Assembly: GCA_947086655.1 (NCBI GenBank)
Contig: CAMTZM010000016.1
Location: 1-47,195, forward strand
DNA: 47,195 bases
Source: an uncultured Eubacteriaceae bacterium
GTDB lineage: Bacteria; Bacillota; Clostridia; Lachnospirales; CAG-274
Direction: 5' to 3'
Shown: in pieces, positions 19,094-28,496 of the stretch
Numbering within the stretch: the stretch's first letter is position 1
Layout: every line of letters starts with the position of its first letter
Notes under the pieces: generated by a model
Told to the model about the DNA's origin: nothing
Database searches by the model: none
What the model saw: the letters and a program-made list of their open reading frames with translations, nothing else
Translations under genes and position numbers: made by a program

Positions 19094-19915
19094 TTAAACT
19101 TTTATCTCATTTATTATATTATCAAATACGTTTATTATATCCACGCTAATTCCATTAAAGCCTTCTTCAGCAATACGCCCTACCTCTTGCACCATAGGAA
19201 GTTCACCTAAAAGCTTTACATTATTTTCATCTAAAAACTTTTGCATATTTTTATTGTCATGTATGCGTATTTTCTCATTGCAATGAGGACATATAATATA
19301 ACTCATATTTTCAACAATTCCATAAACTTGTATATCCATTTTTTTAGCCATATTAATAGACTTTGAGACAATCATTGATATCATATCCTGAGGAACAGCT
19401 ACCATAACCATACCATTTATAGGTATTGACTGCATTACTGTAAGAGTTACATCTCCTGTTCCCGGAGGCATGTCAATAATAAGATAATCAAGTTCTTCCC
19501 ATAAAACATCTGACCAGAATTGTTTTACACAATTTGAAAGAAGTGCACCTCTCCATATTACAGGCTGATTTTCTTCCTCAATCAAAAAATTAAGACTCAT
19601 TACCTTTATACCGTCTTCAGTTTCCACCGGAAAAATAACATCTTCATTTCCCATAGCCCTTTTATCGTTAATTCCAAAAAGTCTTGCCGTACTTGGCCCT
19701 GTAATATCGGCATCAAGCACTCCAACTTTTAAACCCTTTTCTCTAAGCCTTTTAGCTAACATTACAGATACAGTCGATTTGCCTACTCCGCCTTTTCCGC
19801 TCATAACTCCTATAACATTTTTAATTTTATTATTAGGGTTAGTATCCGCAATCATACAAGTATCGGCGCTTTTGCCACAATTTTCTTTTGATGGACACGA
19901 ATTGCAATCTCCCAA
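19094..19915 (-). CDS. mrp: Mrp/NBP35-type P-loop ATPase, iron-sulfur carrier
   Basis: Scaffold or carrier for iron-sulfur cluster delivery. It has the deviant Walker A MSGKGGVGKST, the DMPPGTGDV motif and the C-terminal CPHC pair that binds a bridging cluster at the dimer interface. The N-terminus carries extra Cys (CNSCPSKENCGK), a form common in anaerobes. I prefer the TTG at 19915 as start, because AAAGGAG then has an 8-nt spacing; a TTG at 19948 would place that site inside the gene. Promoter at 19953-19981. Confidence 0.9.
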   Translation of the reverse strand: MGDCNSCPSKENCGKSADTCMIADTNPNNKIKNVIGVMSGKGGVGKSTVSVMLAKRLREKGLKVGVLDADITGPSTARLFGINDKRAMGNEDVIFPVETEDGIKVMSLNFLIEEENQPVIWRGALLSNCVKQFWSDVLWEELDYLIIDMPPGTGDVTLTVMQSIPINGMVMVAVPQDMISMIVSKSINMAKKMDIQVYGIVENMSYIICPHCNEKIRIHDNKNMQKFLDENNVKLLGELPMVQEVGRIAEEGFNGISVDIINVFDNIINEIKV

Positions 19916-19952
19916 AATATCATCTCCTTTGTTTTTTAAAAAACTCAAAAGT

Positions 19953-19981
19953 ATTTTACCCCTTTTTCAGACATATGTCAA
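19953..19981 (-). promoter_or_regulatory. Sigma-A promoter of mrp
   Basis: On the minus strand TTGACA (19981-19976), 17 bp, TAAAAT (19958-19953). Transcription would begin just ahead of the TTG start at 19915, which supports that start over the one at 19948. Confidence 0.75.
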
Positions 19982-20019
19982 TAACATATTTGATATTATA
20001 ACTATTTAGGCGTCATTTT

Positions 20020-20110
20020 AAAACAAAAATTCTCGTAACCAACGACGAAAGTATTCTCATTTGTATTCAGTGAAGCTTTATCTCTCACTGAATACAAAAG
20101 TAAGTTAAAC
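20020..20110. repeat. Mosaic intergenic repeat, copy A
   Basis: Contains a perfect 14-bp inverted repeat (20060-20073 and 20085-20098, core TATTCAGTGA) followed by GTAAGTTAAAC. It shares AAACAAAAATTC, GTAACCAA and the hairpin core with copy B at 43514-43649, and appears to be a shortened version of it. The repeat reaches into the stop codon of the gene ending at 20105 and may serve as its terminator. Confidence 0.7.
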
Positions 20111-21334
20111 TAATTCCGCAAGTCTCTCAATAGAAACATATACCCTTGAAATTTCATACCATGTCGGAAAATCTACAATTCCTGACTGAGGCATATTAAA
20201 TATATTTTGAAATTCCCTTACAGCTTCCGCCGTATTTTCTCCATAAACACCATCAACAGCAAGTTTATTTATAGCAGTATATCTGTTTGAAATAGAATTT
20301 AACTGTTCTTGAATAGTTCTTACTGCATTCCCCTGAGAACCTATTGTAAGATTTTCACCCGGAAATGATGAAGGCACTCCTACAACATTTTCAGCCTGTT
20401 CAAGATATATATTGTTTCCGTAATAGTTTCTCAAAATCTGAATAGTAGTATACCCTTGGTCAGCCAACTCCTTGCTTCCCCACTGAGACAGCCATTCCGG
20501 ACAATAAACCCTTGAGCCGTCGCAATATTGTGTAAACAAAGGCTGCCTTATTCCCGGTCTTGTAATATAAGTGTTAAACATTTCATCTACAATAATTGAA
20601 ATTTCCTCATAAATTGTTCTTCCATATGAAAAAGCTTGGTCATATCTTGTAGAACTTGTAATTGTAAAATTTTTTCCTCTGCTTCTGTACCATTCAGTAA
20701 ACACTCTGTTTAAAGTAAAAGATATAATACACAATACATTTGCTCTTATAGCAGCATCCGGCCATGTAGAATATATTTCACAGCATGCCACATTTTTAAT
20801 ATAATCTGTAAATCTTACATAATAATTAGGTGCGCTGCTGTCATTAGGGTCTCCGTCATGAACAACTACAAATTCTGGTATTACAGGATAATCCAATACA
20901 ACAAATCCTGTTTCTTCTTTTATATCTTTTTCTTCATCTTCTGGTATTTTTTCCGGAAAATCACCCCATAAAGTAGGATAATCAATTTCAATAGTCTCTT
21001 TTTGTTCTCGTGGATTTAAGTAAACATTCTGTATAGCAAGCATATCCGGAAAAACCTGTACGCCATATATATTTATAGTTTCAAATCCCTCGGAGGTAAC
21101 TGTAATGTTATATTCTTTAAATGGCTGATTTCCCTCAGGTGTTAAAGAGTTCGCTACCGGAGGTGCTGGCAAACTTATAGTTTCCGTTCTTCCCGAATTA
21201 TCCGTTGTAAGTTCAATTCTAAAATTATTATTCTCATCTTCCGGGTCAGTAATAATAACCGTCGCATTTTGAACAGGTACAGCTACACTTATATTAAATA
21301 CGCATACTTGCAAAGTGCCGGTATCATTTTGCAT
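20105..21334 (-). CDS. Peptidoglycan-binding protein, SleC-like
   Basis: The N-terminal ~110 residues resemble a carboxypeptidase-regulatory-like beta domain (TLQVCVFNISVAVPVQNATV), and the last ~75 are a PG_binding_1 repeat (DGVYGENTAEAVREFQ). The middle, rich in Tyr/Trp with CCEIYSTWPDAAIRANVL, is the section seen in clostridial SleC-type cortex-lytic proteins. This suggests a spore cortex role, but I see no decisive catalytic residue. No signal peptide is present. Start choice is uncertain: ATG at 21334, TTG at 21343, or GTG at 21355 lying within the AGGTGGGGG ribosome binding site. The ATG or the TTG is more likely. About 410 residues. Confidence 0.75.
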   Translation of the reverse strand: MQNDTGTLQVCVFNISVAVPVQNATVIITDPEDENNNFRIELTTDNSGRTETISLPAPPVANSLTPEGNQPFKEYNITVTSEGFETINIYGVQVFPDMLAIQNVYLNPREQKETIEIDYPTLWGDFPEKIPEDEEKDIKEETGFVVLDYPVIPEFVVVHDGDPNDSSAPNYYVRFTDYIKNVACCEIYSTWPDAAIRANVLCIISFTLNRVFTEWYRSRGKNFTITSSTRYDQAFSYGRTIYEEISIIVDEMFNTYITRPGIRQPLFTQYCDGSRVYCPEWLSQWGSKELADQGYTTIQILRNYYGNNIYLEQAENVVGVPSSFPGENLTIGSQGNAVRTIQEQLNSISNRYTAINKLAVDGVYGENTAEAVREFQNIFNMPQSGIVDFPTWYEISRVYVSIERLAELV

Positions 21335-21457
21335 TATTTCCAAAAAAACCCCCACCTAACTACAATATTTATTTATATATATTTTTATTTTTATACTAAT
21401 ATTCCATATTACAGCGTATTTAAAAACTATACATTTATTATTAAAACTGCAGAATTT

Positions 21458-21530
21458 AAAAAAAACGGCAATTTCATATAATACTAAACATCATTTAATT
21501 TATATTTAGTATTATATAAAAAATCACCGT
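21458..21530 (-). terminator. Terminator of the phosphorelay operon
   Basis: Imperfect long stem (21465-21488 with 21505-21530, core TATAATACTAAA) followed on the minus strand by eight T (21465-21458). It starts 11 bp after the kinase stop codon. The motif TACTAAACATC is shared with repeats at 12.6 and 31.8 kb. Confidence 0.85.
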
Positions 21531-21540
21531 CTTTTTTTAA

Positions 21541-24075
21541 CTACATTTTCATATGTTTTTCCAATAAACGTGAAACTTCTCTAATATCAATAGGTTTAGA
21601 AACATGCGCATTCATTCCGCCGTCAATACATTTTTTAATATCTTCTGAAAATGCATCCGCCGTCATTGCTATAATAGGAATATTTGAATCTGAACGATTC
21701 ATTTGTCTTATTGCTGTTGTTGCCTCATATCCATTCATTACAGGCATACGAAGATCCATAAGAATAGCATCATAAAATCCTTCCTCAGAATTTTCAAATT
21801 TTTCTACACATATTTTTCCATTTTCTGCCCATTCAAGTTCCAAACCCAAATCAGAAAGTAACTCTTCAGCTATTTCCCAATTCAAATCATTATCTTCAGC
21901 TAAAAGTATATGTTTTCCGTTAAAATTAATCTCTCTTTTAGATTCATGTTCTGCAACTTCACTAATATTATCTGCATACTGCTTTAAGCCGTAAAACAAA
22001 GTAGACTTAAACAAAGGCTTTGATATAAATCCGCTTATTCCGGCGGCCCTTGCTTCGTCTTCAATTTCACTCCAGTCATAAGCTGATATTAAAAGAATAG
22101 GAACATTGTTTCCCATTTCTTTTCTAATTCTTTTAGCAGTTTCAATACCGTTAATACCCGGAAGTTTCCAGTCCATTAAAATAATATGATAATCATCATG
22201 CTTTTTATGACGAGTACATACCATTTCCAAAGCAGTTTCACCGTCAAGAGTCCATTCAGCATTTACACCTATTGATTTCAAAGATGCTATTGTAGACTCA
22301 CAAAGTTGCCTGTCATCATCAACTATAAGCATATTCCAATTAGGCAAAATCATATCTACTTCTTTAATTTCTGCACGTTCTAAATCAAGAATCACATGAA
22401 ATTCAGTTCCTTCTCCAATCTTGCTTTTTACATCAATAGAACCGCCCATAGCATCAACAATATATTTTGTAATAGCCATTCCAAGACCAGTACCTTCGGT
22501 TTTTCGAACACGTGTGTTATCTTCACGGGTAAAAGACTCAAAAATTTTCTTTTGAAATTCCGGAGTCATTCCAATTCCATCATCTTTTATATTAATATGA
22601 ATACGTACAAAATTTTCACCTTTATCCGAATTTTCTTCATACAAAGCTACATGTATATTTCCCTCTTCAGGAGTGAATTTAACAGCGTTCGACAAAAAAT
22701 TTAAAAGCACTTGATTTAACCTAACGCTATCACAATAAACATTTTCAGTTGTAATATCGTGTATAAATACATCAAATGTCTGTCTCTTAGCCTTTACTTG
22801 CGGCTGTACAATACTTACAATACTTTCCATAACCTCTCTTAAAGAAATCTGGTCCATATTTAAAGTCATTTTACCGCTTTCAATTTTAGACATATCTAAT
22901 ACATCATTAATAAGTCCCAAAAGATGTTTGCTTGAAAGTCCAATTTTTTTAAGACAATTTTGAACCTGCTGTTTATTTTCAATATTAGCCGTAGCAATAG
23001 CTGTCATACCAACAATAGCATTCATAGGCGTTCGTATATCATGGCTCATATTTGATAAAAATTCACTTTTAGCCTTATTGGCATATATAGCTTCTTCTCT
23101 TGCCATTTCTAACTCATGTATTTGCAGCTTAGTCATTTTAAAATATTTTATAAAAATCAAAAGCAGAGACAATAAAACAACTACGCAGCTTCCCATAGCC
23201 ATAAAAAGCCATTGATTTCCCAAACCGTCAATATACTTATCCAATGCTCCATAAGGAAGAACGGTTATTAAAAACCATTCCGAATCTGAAAGAGATGTAC
23301 AATACAAATGCCTTCTGTCATCATTTTCATGAAAAATATTACTATAATCCTTACGGCTAAGCATAGCATCAGATAATTCTTTTATATAAGTTTCAGCCAT
23401 TTCTCCATAAGTTTTTCTTATATGATCAAAATAATTTTCATAATAATCTCCGGCGCTTTGTATTACAAAACTTCCATCTTTTCTTATTATATGAGAATAT
23501 GTAAGAGAATTTTCATTATCAAGTATAAGCAATTCACTTACATAACTTACAGGCACAGCCGCAACCAAAGCCGTACAAACTTCACCGTTTTCCATAATAT
23601 AATTGCATGGAACTCCAAACAAAACTAAATCCTCATTTTTCGGTCCTTTTCCTACTGCAATTTTCATCTCTCTATTATGAATAGAGTTTAAAAACGGACT
23701 TGGGTCTGTAACTTTCATATCCCCTCCATAAATTGATTTAAAACTTCCATCGTCAAAATAAAATGCTAAATATGAAAAGTCACGTGCCTTAGCTGTATAA
23801 GTAAGCATTTCTTCTAATTGCTTATTATCGGAATAATTTTGAGGATTAATCGTTTCAACTATTGCTTCTACTTGAAGCAAACGTGAAGTGATTGTCGTTT
23901 CAAAGTGCATTGAAATACGTTCACTCATACCAGACATATATATAGCACCAACATTATCAATAGTACTAATGCTTTTCTTATTCATCTGCACCGCCATAAA
24001 TAAGAAAATAGACACATATAAAACAATTACAAAAATAAGGCTTATTATAAGAAAACGAGTTATTTTATTTTTCAT
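21541..24075 (-). CDS. Hybrid sensor histidine kinase with two receiver domains
   Basis: Membrane sensor kinase of 844 residues. Transmembrane helices at about 7-28 and 287-310 flank an extracellular Cache-like sensor. The phosphoacceptor His is in [12 protein letters not shown] (near 344), followed by an HATPase domain with GIGMTPEFQ and [13 protein letters not shown]. Two receiver domains follow, with phosphoacceptor Asp in LMDWKLPG (near 633) and LMDLRMP (near 773). Its ATG follows the HPt stop without a gap, so the genes are coupled. In a phosphorelay, phosphate would pass His to Asp to HPt and on to the response regulator encoded upstream. The ligand is unknown. Confidence 0.93.
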   Translation of the reverse strand: MKNKITRFLIISLIFVIVLYVSIFLFMAVQMNKKSISTIDNVGAIYMSGMSERISMHFETTITSRLLQVEAIVETINPQNYSDNKQLEEMLTYTAKARDFSYLAFYFDDGSFKSIYGGDMKVTDPSPFLNSIHNREMKIAVGKGPKNEDLVLFGVPCNYIMENGEVCTALVAAVPVSYVSELLILDNENSLTYSHIIRKDGSFVIQSAGDYYENYFDHIRKTYGEMAETYIKELSDAMLSRKDYSNIFHENDDRRHLYCTSLSDSEWFLITVLPYGALDKYIDGLGNQWLFMAMGSCVVVLLSLLLIFIKYFKMTKLQIHELEMAREEAIYANKAKSEFLSNMSHDIRTPMNAIVGMTAIATANIENKQQVQNCLKKIGLSSKHLLGLINDVLDMSKIESGKMTLNMDQISLREVMESIVSIVQPQVKAKRQTFDVFIHDITTENVYCDSVRLNQVLLNFLSNAVKFTPEEGNIHVALYEENSDKGENFVRIHINIKDDGIGMTPEFQKKIFESFTREDNTRVRKTEGTGLGMAITKYIVDAMGGSIDVKSKIGEGTEFHVILDLERAEIKEVDMILPNWNMLIVDDDRQLCESTIASLKSIGVNAEWTLDGETALEMVCTRHKKHDDYHIILMDWKLPGINGIETAKRIRKEMGNNVPILLISAYDWSEIEDEARAAGISGFISKPLFKSTLFYGLKQYADNISEVAEHESKREINFNGKHILLAEDNDLNWEIAEELLSDLGLELEWAENGKICVEKFENSEEGFYDAILMDLRMPVMNGYEATTAIRQMNRSDSNIPIIAMTADAFSEDIKKCIDGGMNAHVSKPIDIREVSRLLEKHMKM

Positions 24076-24441
24076 TTAAACCACCTCATTTTGCCGCTGA
24101 TACTCTTTTATTGCCGTCAATGTTTGCTTATATTCTTCCTTAGTTCTTTCAACAAGTATAGGGACTTCCGGAGTAAAACCATTTCTAAGTGCCTCGCAAA
24201 GCTGCCCGCTTATTTCATAAAGCCTTGTAATACTTAAATTTTGACATATTCCTTTAATAGTATGAGCGGCACGAAAAGCCTCTTCATAATTTTCATCTTT
24301 CATAGAGCTACAAAGCAGTTCATAACTTGAATCATTTAAAAATTTAAGCACAAATTTTTTTACAATCTTTTCACTGTGAAAACGTGAAACAACATCATCA
24401 TAATTTCCGCCTATAACAGCATAACATTCTTTTAAAGTCAT
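24076..24441 (-). CDS. HPt domain phosphotransfer protein
   Basis: A 121-residue helical protein with the HPt signature AAHTIKGICQNL, whose His is the phosphate carrier. Located between the output regulator (20 bp downstream of it) and the hybrid kinase (no gap), it is the expected middle step of the relay. AAAGGGG precedes the ATG. Confidence 0.9.
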   Translation of the reverse strand: MTLKECYAVIGGNYDDVVSRFHSEKIVKKFVLKFLNDSSYELLCSSMKDENYEEAFRAAHTIKGICQNLSITRLYEISGQLCEALRNGFTPEVPILVERTKEEYKQTLTAIKEYQRQNEVV

Positions 24442-24461
24442 TTACTTTTTCCCCTTTCATA

Positions 24462-26543
24462 TTATAAATTTGTATTATTGTCTTTAATTACATCAATTGG
24501 AGAAAGTTCAGAAGATATATCGGACATTGTATCGTTATAAACCATATATTTTCCGCCGCCTGTCTTTTTCGCAACTGAAAGTGCCTGATTAGCAGCACTA
24601 AATAATTTATCGTAATCAGCCCCTACTATATCTGTTTCAGCCAAACCTACACTTAATGAAATAACAAATTCCTCATATTTTCCCGAAACTCGTGACATAA
24701 TTCTTTCAATGGCAGCACTAATTCCATCTTTATATTCCATAAAAATTAAAAACTCATCTCCGCCTATACGTGCTGCTATATCATCACTTCTAATATTTTG
24801 TTTTAATTTATTAGCTGTTTCTTTTAAAATTTTGTTTCCAAACAAATGCCCATGTGTATAATTAGCATTTCTAAATGTGTCTAAATCCATAATTACAATT
24901 GCAAATTTACTATCAGGTCTTTTTTTTATTCTATCTAAAATCTCACGTTTAGCATAATTATGATTAAAAAGCCCTGTCAGCCAATCATGTGCTGCCATAT
25001 GCTCTAAATTATTTCTTTGTATACGGGCATCATGTATATCTACAACCTTTCCAATTGCTCCTGTATATTGCGGTTGTTCATCATTAGACCACATAGCTCT
25101 GCATATAAAACGCATCCATCTGTCTTCACCATTTAATTTTATCGTACAGTCATATTGTACAACAGGTTTTTCAGGTGTTGTATTTCTTAACATTTTTATA
25201 AGACTATTCATGTTTTCTGTATCCATCATATTAACAATCTTTTCGTTTTTCATAGGCTCAACAATAATCTCTGAAAGTCCAAGCTTTTTAGCGCTCCATT
25301 CAGATAAATTAACCATAGACGGAACAGAAGTATACTCGAATTGTATTTCCTCTGACATTTCTGCAAAAAAGCTATACTTCATTCTTTCATGTTCAAGCAG
25401 TCTATGAGTTATTTCTGATGATGAAAGGTCTTCATATTTAAGCATTTCCACTACAACTTTACGCATTTCTCTTTGATTTGAACTATCAGCAAAATTATTG
25501 CCTAATTCATCACGAATATGGTCTGATAACTCTGATAAACATTTAAGCAATAATGGATTAAATGTTCCGCATTCTCCATTTAAAATCATTTGAACAGCTT
25601 TTTCATGAGAAAAAGCTTTTTTATAACATCTCTCACTTGTTAAAGCGTCATAAACGTCAGCTAAGGCTACAATCTGCGCTGAGATAGGTATATCGTCTCC
25701 CTTTAATCCATCCGGATAACCTCTCCCGTCGTATCTTTCATGATGCCATCTGCAAATATCATGTGCTATTTGCACTAAAGGTTCTTCTTGATGTATAGGA
25801 AGTTCTTTAAGCATTTGCGCACCTACTGCCGAATGGGTTTTCATCTGAGCAAATTCCTCATCTGTAAGTCTTCCCGGTTTATTTAATATTTCAGCCGGAA
25901 TGGCAATCTTTCCTATATCATGGAGAGCAGACGCAACGCCAATCATAGCTATATCTTCTTCAGAAAGCTTATATTGGTCTGTAATACGAACTAAATAATG
26001 TAAAAGCATTTCCGTAAGAGTACGCACATGCAAAACATGCAAACCGCTTTCTCCGTTTCTAAATTCTACAATATGGCTTAATATATCAATCATCAAACTG
26101 CTTCGTACTTCTTTTTCATATATTTGTTCCTCAACTATGGACATAAGACGTTTTTGCTTAGCATAAAGCAAAATAGTATTTACTACTCTTTTATGTACAA
26201 TTAATGCGTCAAAAGGACGGCTTATAAAATCAGTAACTCCCATTTTATATGCCTTTTCCACATGAGATGCTCCGCTTTCAGCGGAAATCATAATAACAGG
26301 TATATCCTCAATCCAACGTTTCTGCTCCATAATTTTCAAAACACCAAAACCATCTATTTTTGGCATAACAATATCTAATAAAATTAATGAAATCTCTGTC
26401 TCATGTTTCTGAATCATTTCTATTGCCCGTTCACCGTCTTCCGCCTCAATAATATCATATTCATCTTCAAGCATTTCCAAAAGAATAGCACGATTCATTT
26501 CCGAGTCATCCACAATAAGGATCTTATGTTTTTTCTTTTCCAC
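24462..26543 (-). CDS. Response regulator with HD-GYP and GGDEF domains
   Basis: Output protein for the relay, 693 residues, soluble. Receiver domain 1-120 with phosphoacceptor Asp in LLDIVMP (about 58); HD-GYP phosphodiesterase about 150-350 with HDIGKIAIP (about 206) and HHERYDGRGYPDGL (about 276); a PAS-like segment about 400-510; and a diguanylate cyclase domain from about 530 with intact GGDEF. RSDD precedes GGDEF by five residues, so the inhibitory I-site RxxD is present. Both synthesis and hydrolysis of cyclic di-GMP are predicted from one phosphorylatable protein. First gene of the operon; ribosome binding site AAGGAGG. Start codon is GTG or the ATG shown by the reading MEKKKHK; I keep 26543. 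Confidence 0.93.
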   Translation of the reverse strand: MEKKKHKILIVDDSEMNRAILLEMLEDEYDIIEAEDGERAIEMIQKHETEISLILLDIVMPKIDGFGVLKIMEQKRWIEDIPVIMISAESGASHVEKAYKMGVTDFISRPFDALIVHKRVVNTILLYAKQKRLMSIVEEQIYEKEVRSSLMIDILSHIVEFRNGESGLHVLHVRTLTEMLLHYLVRITDQYKLSEEDIAMIGVASALHDIGKIAIPAEILNKPGRLTDEEFAQMKTHSAVGAQMLKELPIHQEEPLVQIAHDICRWHHERYDGRGYPDGLKGDDIPISAQIVALADVYDALTSERCYKKAFSHEKAVQMILNGECGTFNPLLLKCLSELSDHIRDELGNNFADSSNQREMRKVVVEMLKYEDLSSSEITHRLLEHERMKYSFFAEMSEEIQFEYTSVPSMVNLSEWSAKKLGLSEIIVEPMKNEKIVNMMDTENMNSLIKMLRNTTPEKPVVQYDCTIKLNGEDRWMRFICRAMWSNDEQPQYTGAIGKVVDIHDARIQRNNLEHMAAHDWLTGLFNHNYAKREILDRIKKRPDSKFAIVIMDLDTFRNANYTHGHLFGNKILKETANKLKQNIRSDDIAARIGGDEFLIFMEYKDGISAAIERIMSRVSGKYEEFVISLSVGLAETDIVGADYDKLFSAANQALSVAKKTGGGKYMVYNDTMSDISSELSPIDVIKDNNTNL

Positions 26544-26567
26544 TTTGCTTTACCTCCTTTTTGATGT

Positions 26568-26596
26568 AAAAAAAGGCAGACTTATAAAATTTGCCT
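26568..26596 (-). terminator. Terminator-like hairpin in leader of phosphorelay operon
   Basis: In the minus-strand leader, AGGCA (26596-26592) pairs with TGCCT (26578-26574), followed by a run of T (to 26568), between the promoter at 26671-26699 and the ribosome binding site near 26555. The stem is only 5 bp. It looks like a weak attenuator. No known riboswitch consensus was recognised around it. Confidence 0.4.
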
Positions 26597-26670
26597 GTCT
26601 AATTATGTTTATATCAGTCAAAATTTTTAATCCCCCTTTTTTTACAAAAATTTCAGAATATACATATTTT

Positions 26671-26699
26671 ATTATACAGTAAAAGCATTTTAAAATCAA
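26671..26699 (-). promoter_or_regulatory. Sigma-A promoter of phosphorelay operon
   Basis: On the minus strand TTGATT (26699-26694), 17 bp, TATAAT (26676-26671). It predicts a leader of about 120 nt, which contains the hairpin at 26568-26596. Confidence 0.75.
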
Positions 26700-26747
26700 T
26701 TGCTATAATACAGAAATCGTTTTTATTTTCATGTATTTACTGCTTAC

Positions 26748-26776
26748 TTGTTAATTTATTTATATTATGTTAAAAT
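26748..26776 (+). promoter_or_regulatory. Sigma-A promoter of symporter gene
   Basis: TTGTTA (26748-26753), 17 bp, TAAAAT (26771-26776), 50 bp before the symporter ATG. It is divergent from the phosphorelay promoter. Confidence 0.6.
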
Positions 26777-26826
26777 TATGTTTAAATAATATTTCATAAT
26801 TCAATAATATAGAAAAGAGGTATAAA

Positions 26827-28224
26827 ATGGAGACACAAATTAATGAAATACTTTCCAATATAAATAATTTTTTATGGGGAGTTCCACTTATAACTTTAAT
26901 TCTTTCTGTTGGTATATTTCTTACATTTAAACTTAAATTTTTACAGCTTTTTAAACTTCCTACGGCTTTAAAATTTATGTTGAAAAACGAGGAAGGTGGA
27001 GATGGAGAAGTTACAAGCTTTGGCGCTTTGTGTACGGCTCTTTCTGCTACAATAGGAACAGGAAATATAGTAGGTGTGGCTACTGCTATATCTGAGGGCG
27101 GTCCCGGAGCTTTATTTTGGATGTGGATAGCGGCATTTTTTGGAATGGCTACAAAATATGCCGAAGGTGTACTTGCTATTAAATACAGAGTTATATCAAA
27201 AGACAATCATGCACTTGGAGGTCCTTTTTATTACATAGAAAATGGAATGGGAAGAAATTTCAAATGGCTTGCTAAAATATTCGCTTTTTTCTGTTTATGC
27301 GTAGGTTTATTTGGAATAGGAACATTTACTCAAATAAATGGAATTTCAAGCGCTGTAAATAATTTTTTTGACCCTCAAAACTTATGGACTGTAAATATAT
27401 TTGAAAAAGAATATTCATGGACTATAATAATAGCCGGACTTTTAGTAACAATATGTGCTGCTCTTGTCATAATAGGCGGAATTAAAAGAATAGCAAATGT
27501 ATCTCAAATAGTAATACCTTTTATGGCAATAACTTACTTTTTAGCATGTATTATAATTTTAATAAAAAATGCAAATGTTATACCATCGGCATTTCAAGCA
27601 ATTTTTGAAAGCGCTTTTGGTTTAAAAGCAGCAGCCGGAGGAGCAATGGGTACAATTTTAATAGCAATGCAAAAAGGTATAGCAAGAGGAATTTTTTCAA
27701 ATGAAGCTGGTCTTGGAAGTGCTCCAATAGCTGCAGCAGCCGCAAAAACAAAAAATTCGGCTCGACAGGGACTTGTTTCAATGACTGGAACATTTATAGA
27801 TACAATAATAATATGCACAATGACTGGTTTATGTATAATTGTAACAAATTCATGGAATATAGGACTTGAAGGTGTTAATATAACAACAAATGCTTTTATA
27901 AACGGACTTCCTTTCGATAGCGTTATAAGTTCGTTTATACTTATGTTATGTCTTGTATTTTTTGCTTTTACAACAATATTAGGCTGGAATTATTACAGCG
28001 AACGCTGTCTTGAATATATGACCGGAAACAGTAAAAAAATAAAAAAAATATTAACTGCATACAGATGGCTTTATATACTTGCTATATTAATAGGTCCATT
28101 TATGACAATTTCCGCAGTATGGACAATAGCAGATATATTTAATGCATTAATGGCGATTCCAAATCTTATAGCAATAATATTTTTAAGTAAAACTGTTGCT
28201 GATGAAACAAAAAAATTTCTTTAA
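26827..28224 (+). CDS. Alanine/glycine:cation symporter (AgcS family)
   Basis: Polytopic membrane protein of 465 residues with about 10-11 predicted transmembrane segments, importing alanine or glycine with Na+ or H+. Family motifs include GTGNIVGVATAISEGGPGA near 75-95, FWMWIAAFFGMATKYAE and GIFSNEAGLGSAPIAAA-type glycine/alanine-rich loop near 295. GAAAAGAGG precedes the ATG. It stands alone with its own promoter and is followed by a palindrome at 28286-28323. Substrate is inferred from the family. Confidence 0.93.
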   Translation: METQINEILSNINNFLWGVPLITLILSVGIFLTFKLKFLQLFKLPTALKFMLKNEEGGDGEVTSFGALCTALSATIGTGNIVGVATAISEGGPGALFWMWIAAFFGMATKYAEGVLAIKYRVISKDNHALGGPFYYIENGMGRNFKWLAKIFAFFCLCVGLFGIGTFTQINGISSAVNNFFDPQNLWTVNIFEKEYSWTIIIAGLLVTICAALVIIGGIKRIANVSQIVIPFMAITYFLACIIILIKNANVIPSAFQAIFESAFGLKAAAGGAMGTILIAMQKGIARGIFSNEAGLGSAPIAAAAAKTKNSARQGLVSMTGTFIDTIIICTMTGLCIIVTNSWNIGLEGVNITTNAFINGLPFDSVISSFILMLCLVFFAFTTILGWNYYSERCLEYMTGNSKKIKKILTAYRWLYILAILIGPFMTISAVWTIADIFNALMAIPNLIAIIFLSKTVADETKKFL

Positions 28225-28285
28225 ATAAAATTCATAAAATAGACAAAATTTATATAAATTTTCAAAAAAATATGATAAAATAATT

Positions 28286-28323
28286 TTTAAACAGCAAATA
28301 AAACATTTTATTTGCTGTTTAAA
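28286..28323. repeat. 38-bp perfect palindrome after symporter gene
   Basis: Two 18-nt exact arms (28286-28303 and 28306-28323, core AAACAGCAAATAAAA) around CA, 61 bp after the symporter stop. It lacks a following T-run. GGGGAG then precedes a ten-codon frame (ATG 28334) with no recognisable product. The rest of 28324-28496 shows nothing else. Confidence 0.75.
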
Positions 28324-28496
28324 CGGGGAGATATGGGAAAATATATAATTATAAATTCGTGTTAATGCGGTTTTTATACTAATATATAAATTAACTGATA
28401 TAAGCTTAATATATTTAATATTAGACCTATAAAAATAAAATAAATCTTTTTTAAAGACTGATTCTATAAAACTTAATTACAAAGAAGGTAAAATAA

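Noticed and set aside
26544..26680. Cyclic di-GMP riboswitch in the leader of the GGDEF/HD-GYP operon
   Set aside because: The GEMM consensus was not found; only a small hairpin with a T-run is present.
27578..27818. Minus-strand frames inside the symporter gene
   Set aside because: They are shadows of a strong membrane-protein gene in an alanine/leucine-rich stretch.
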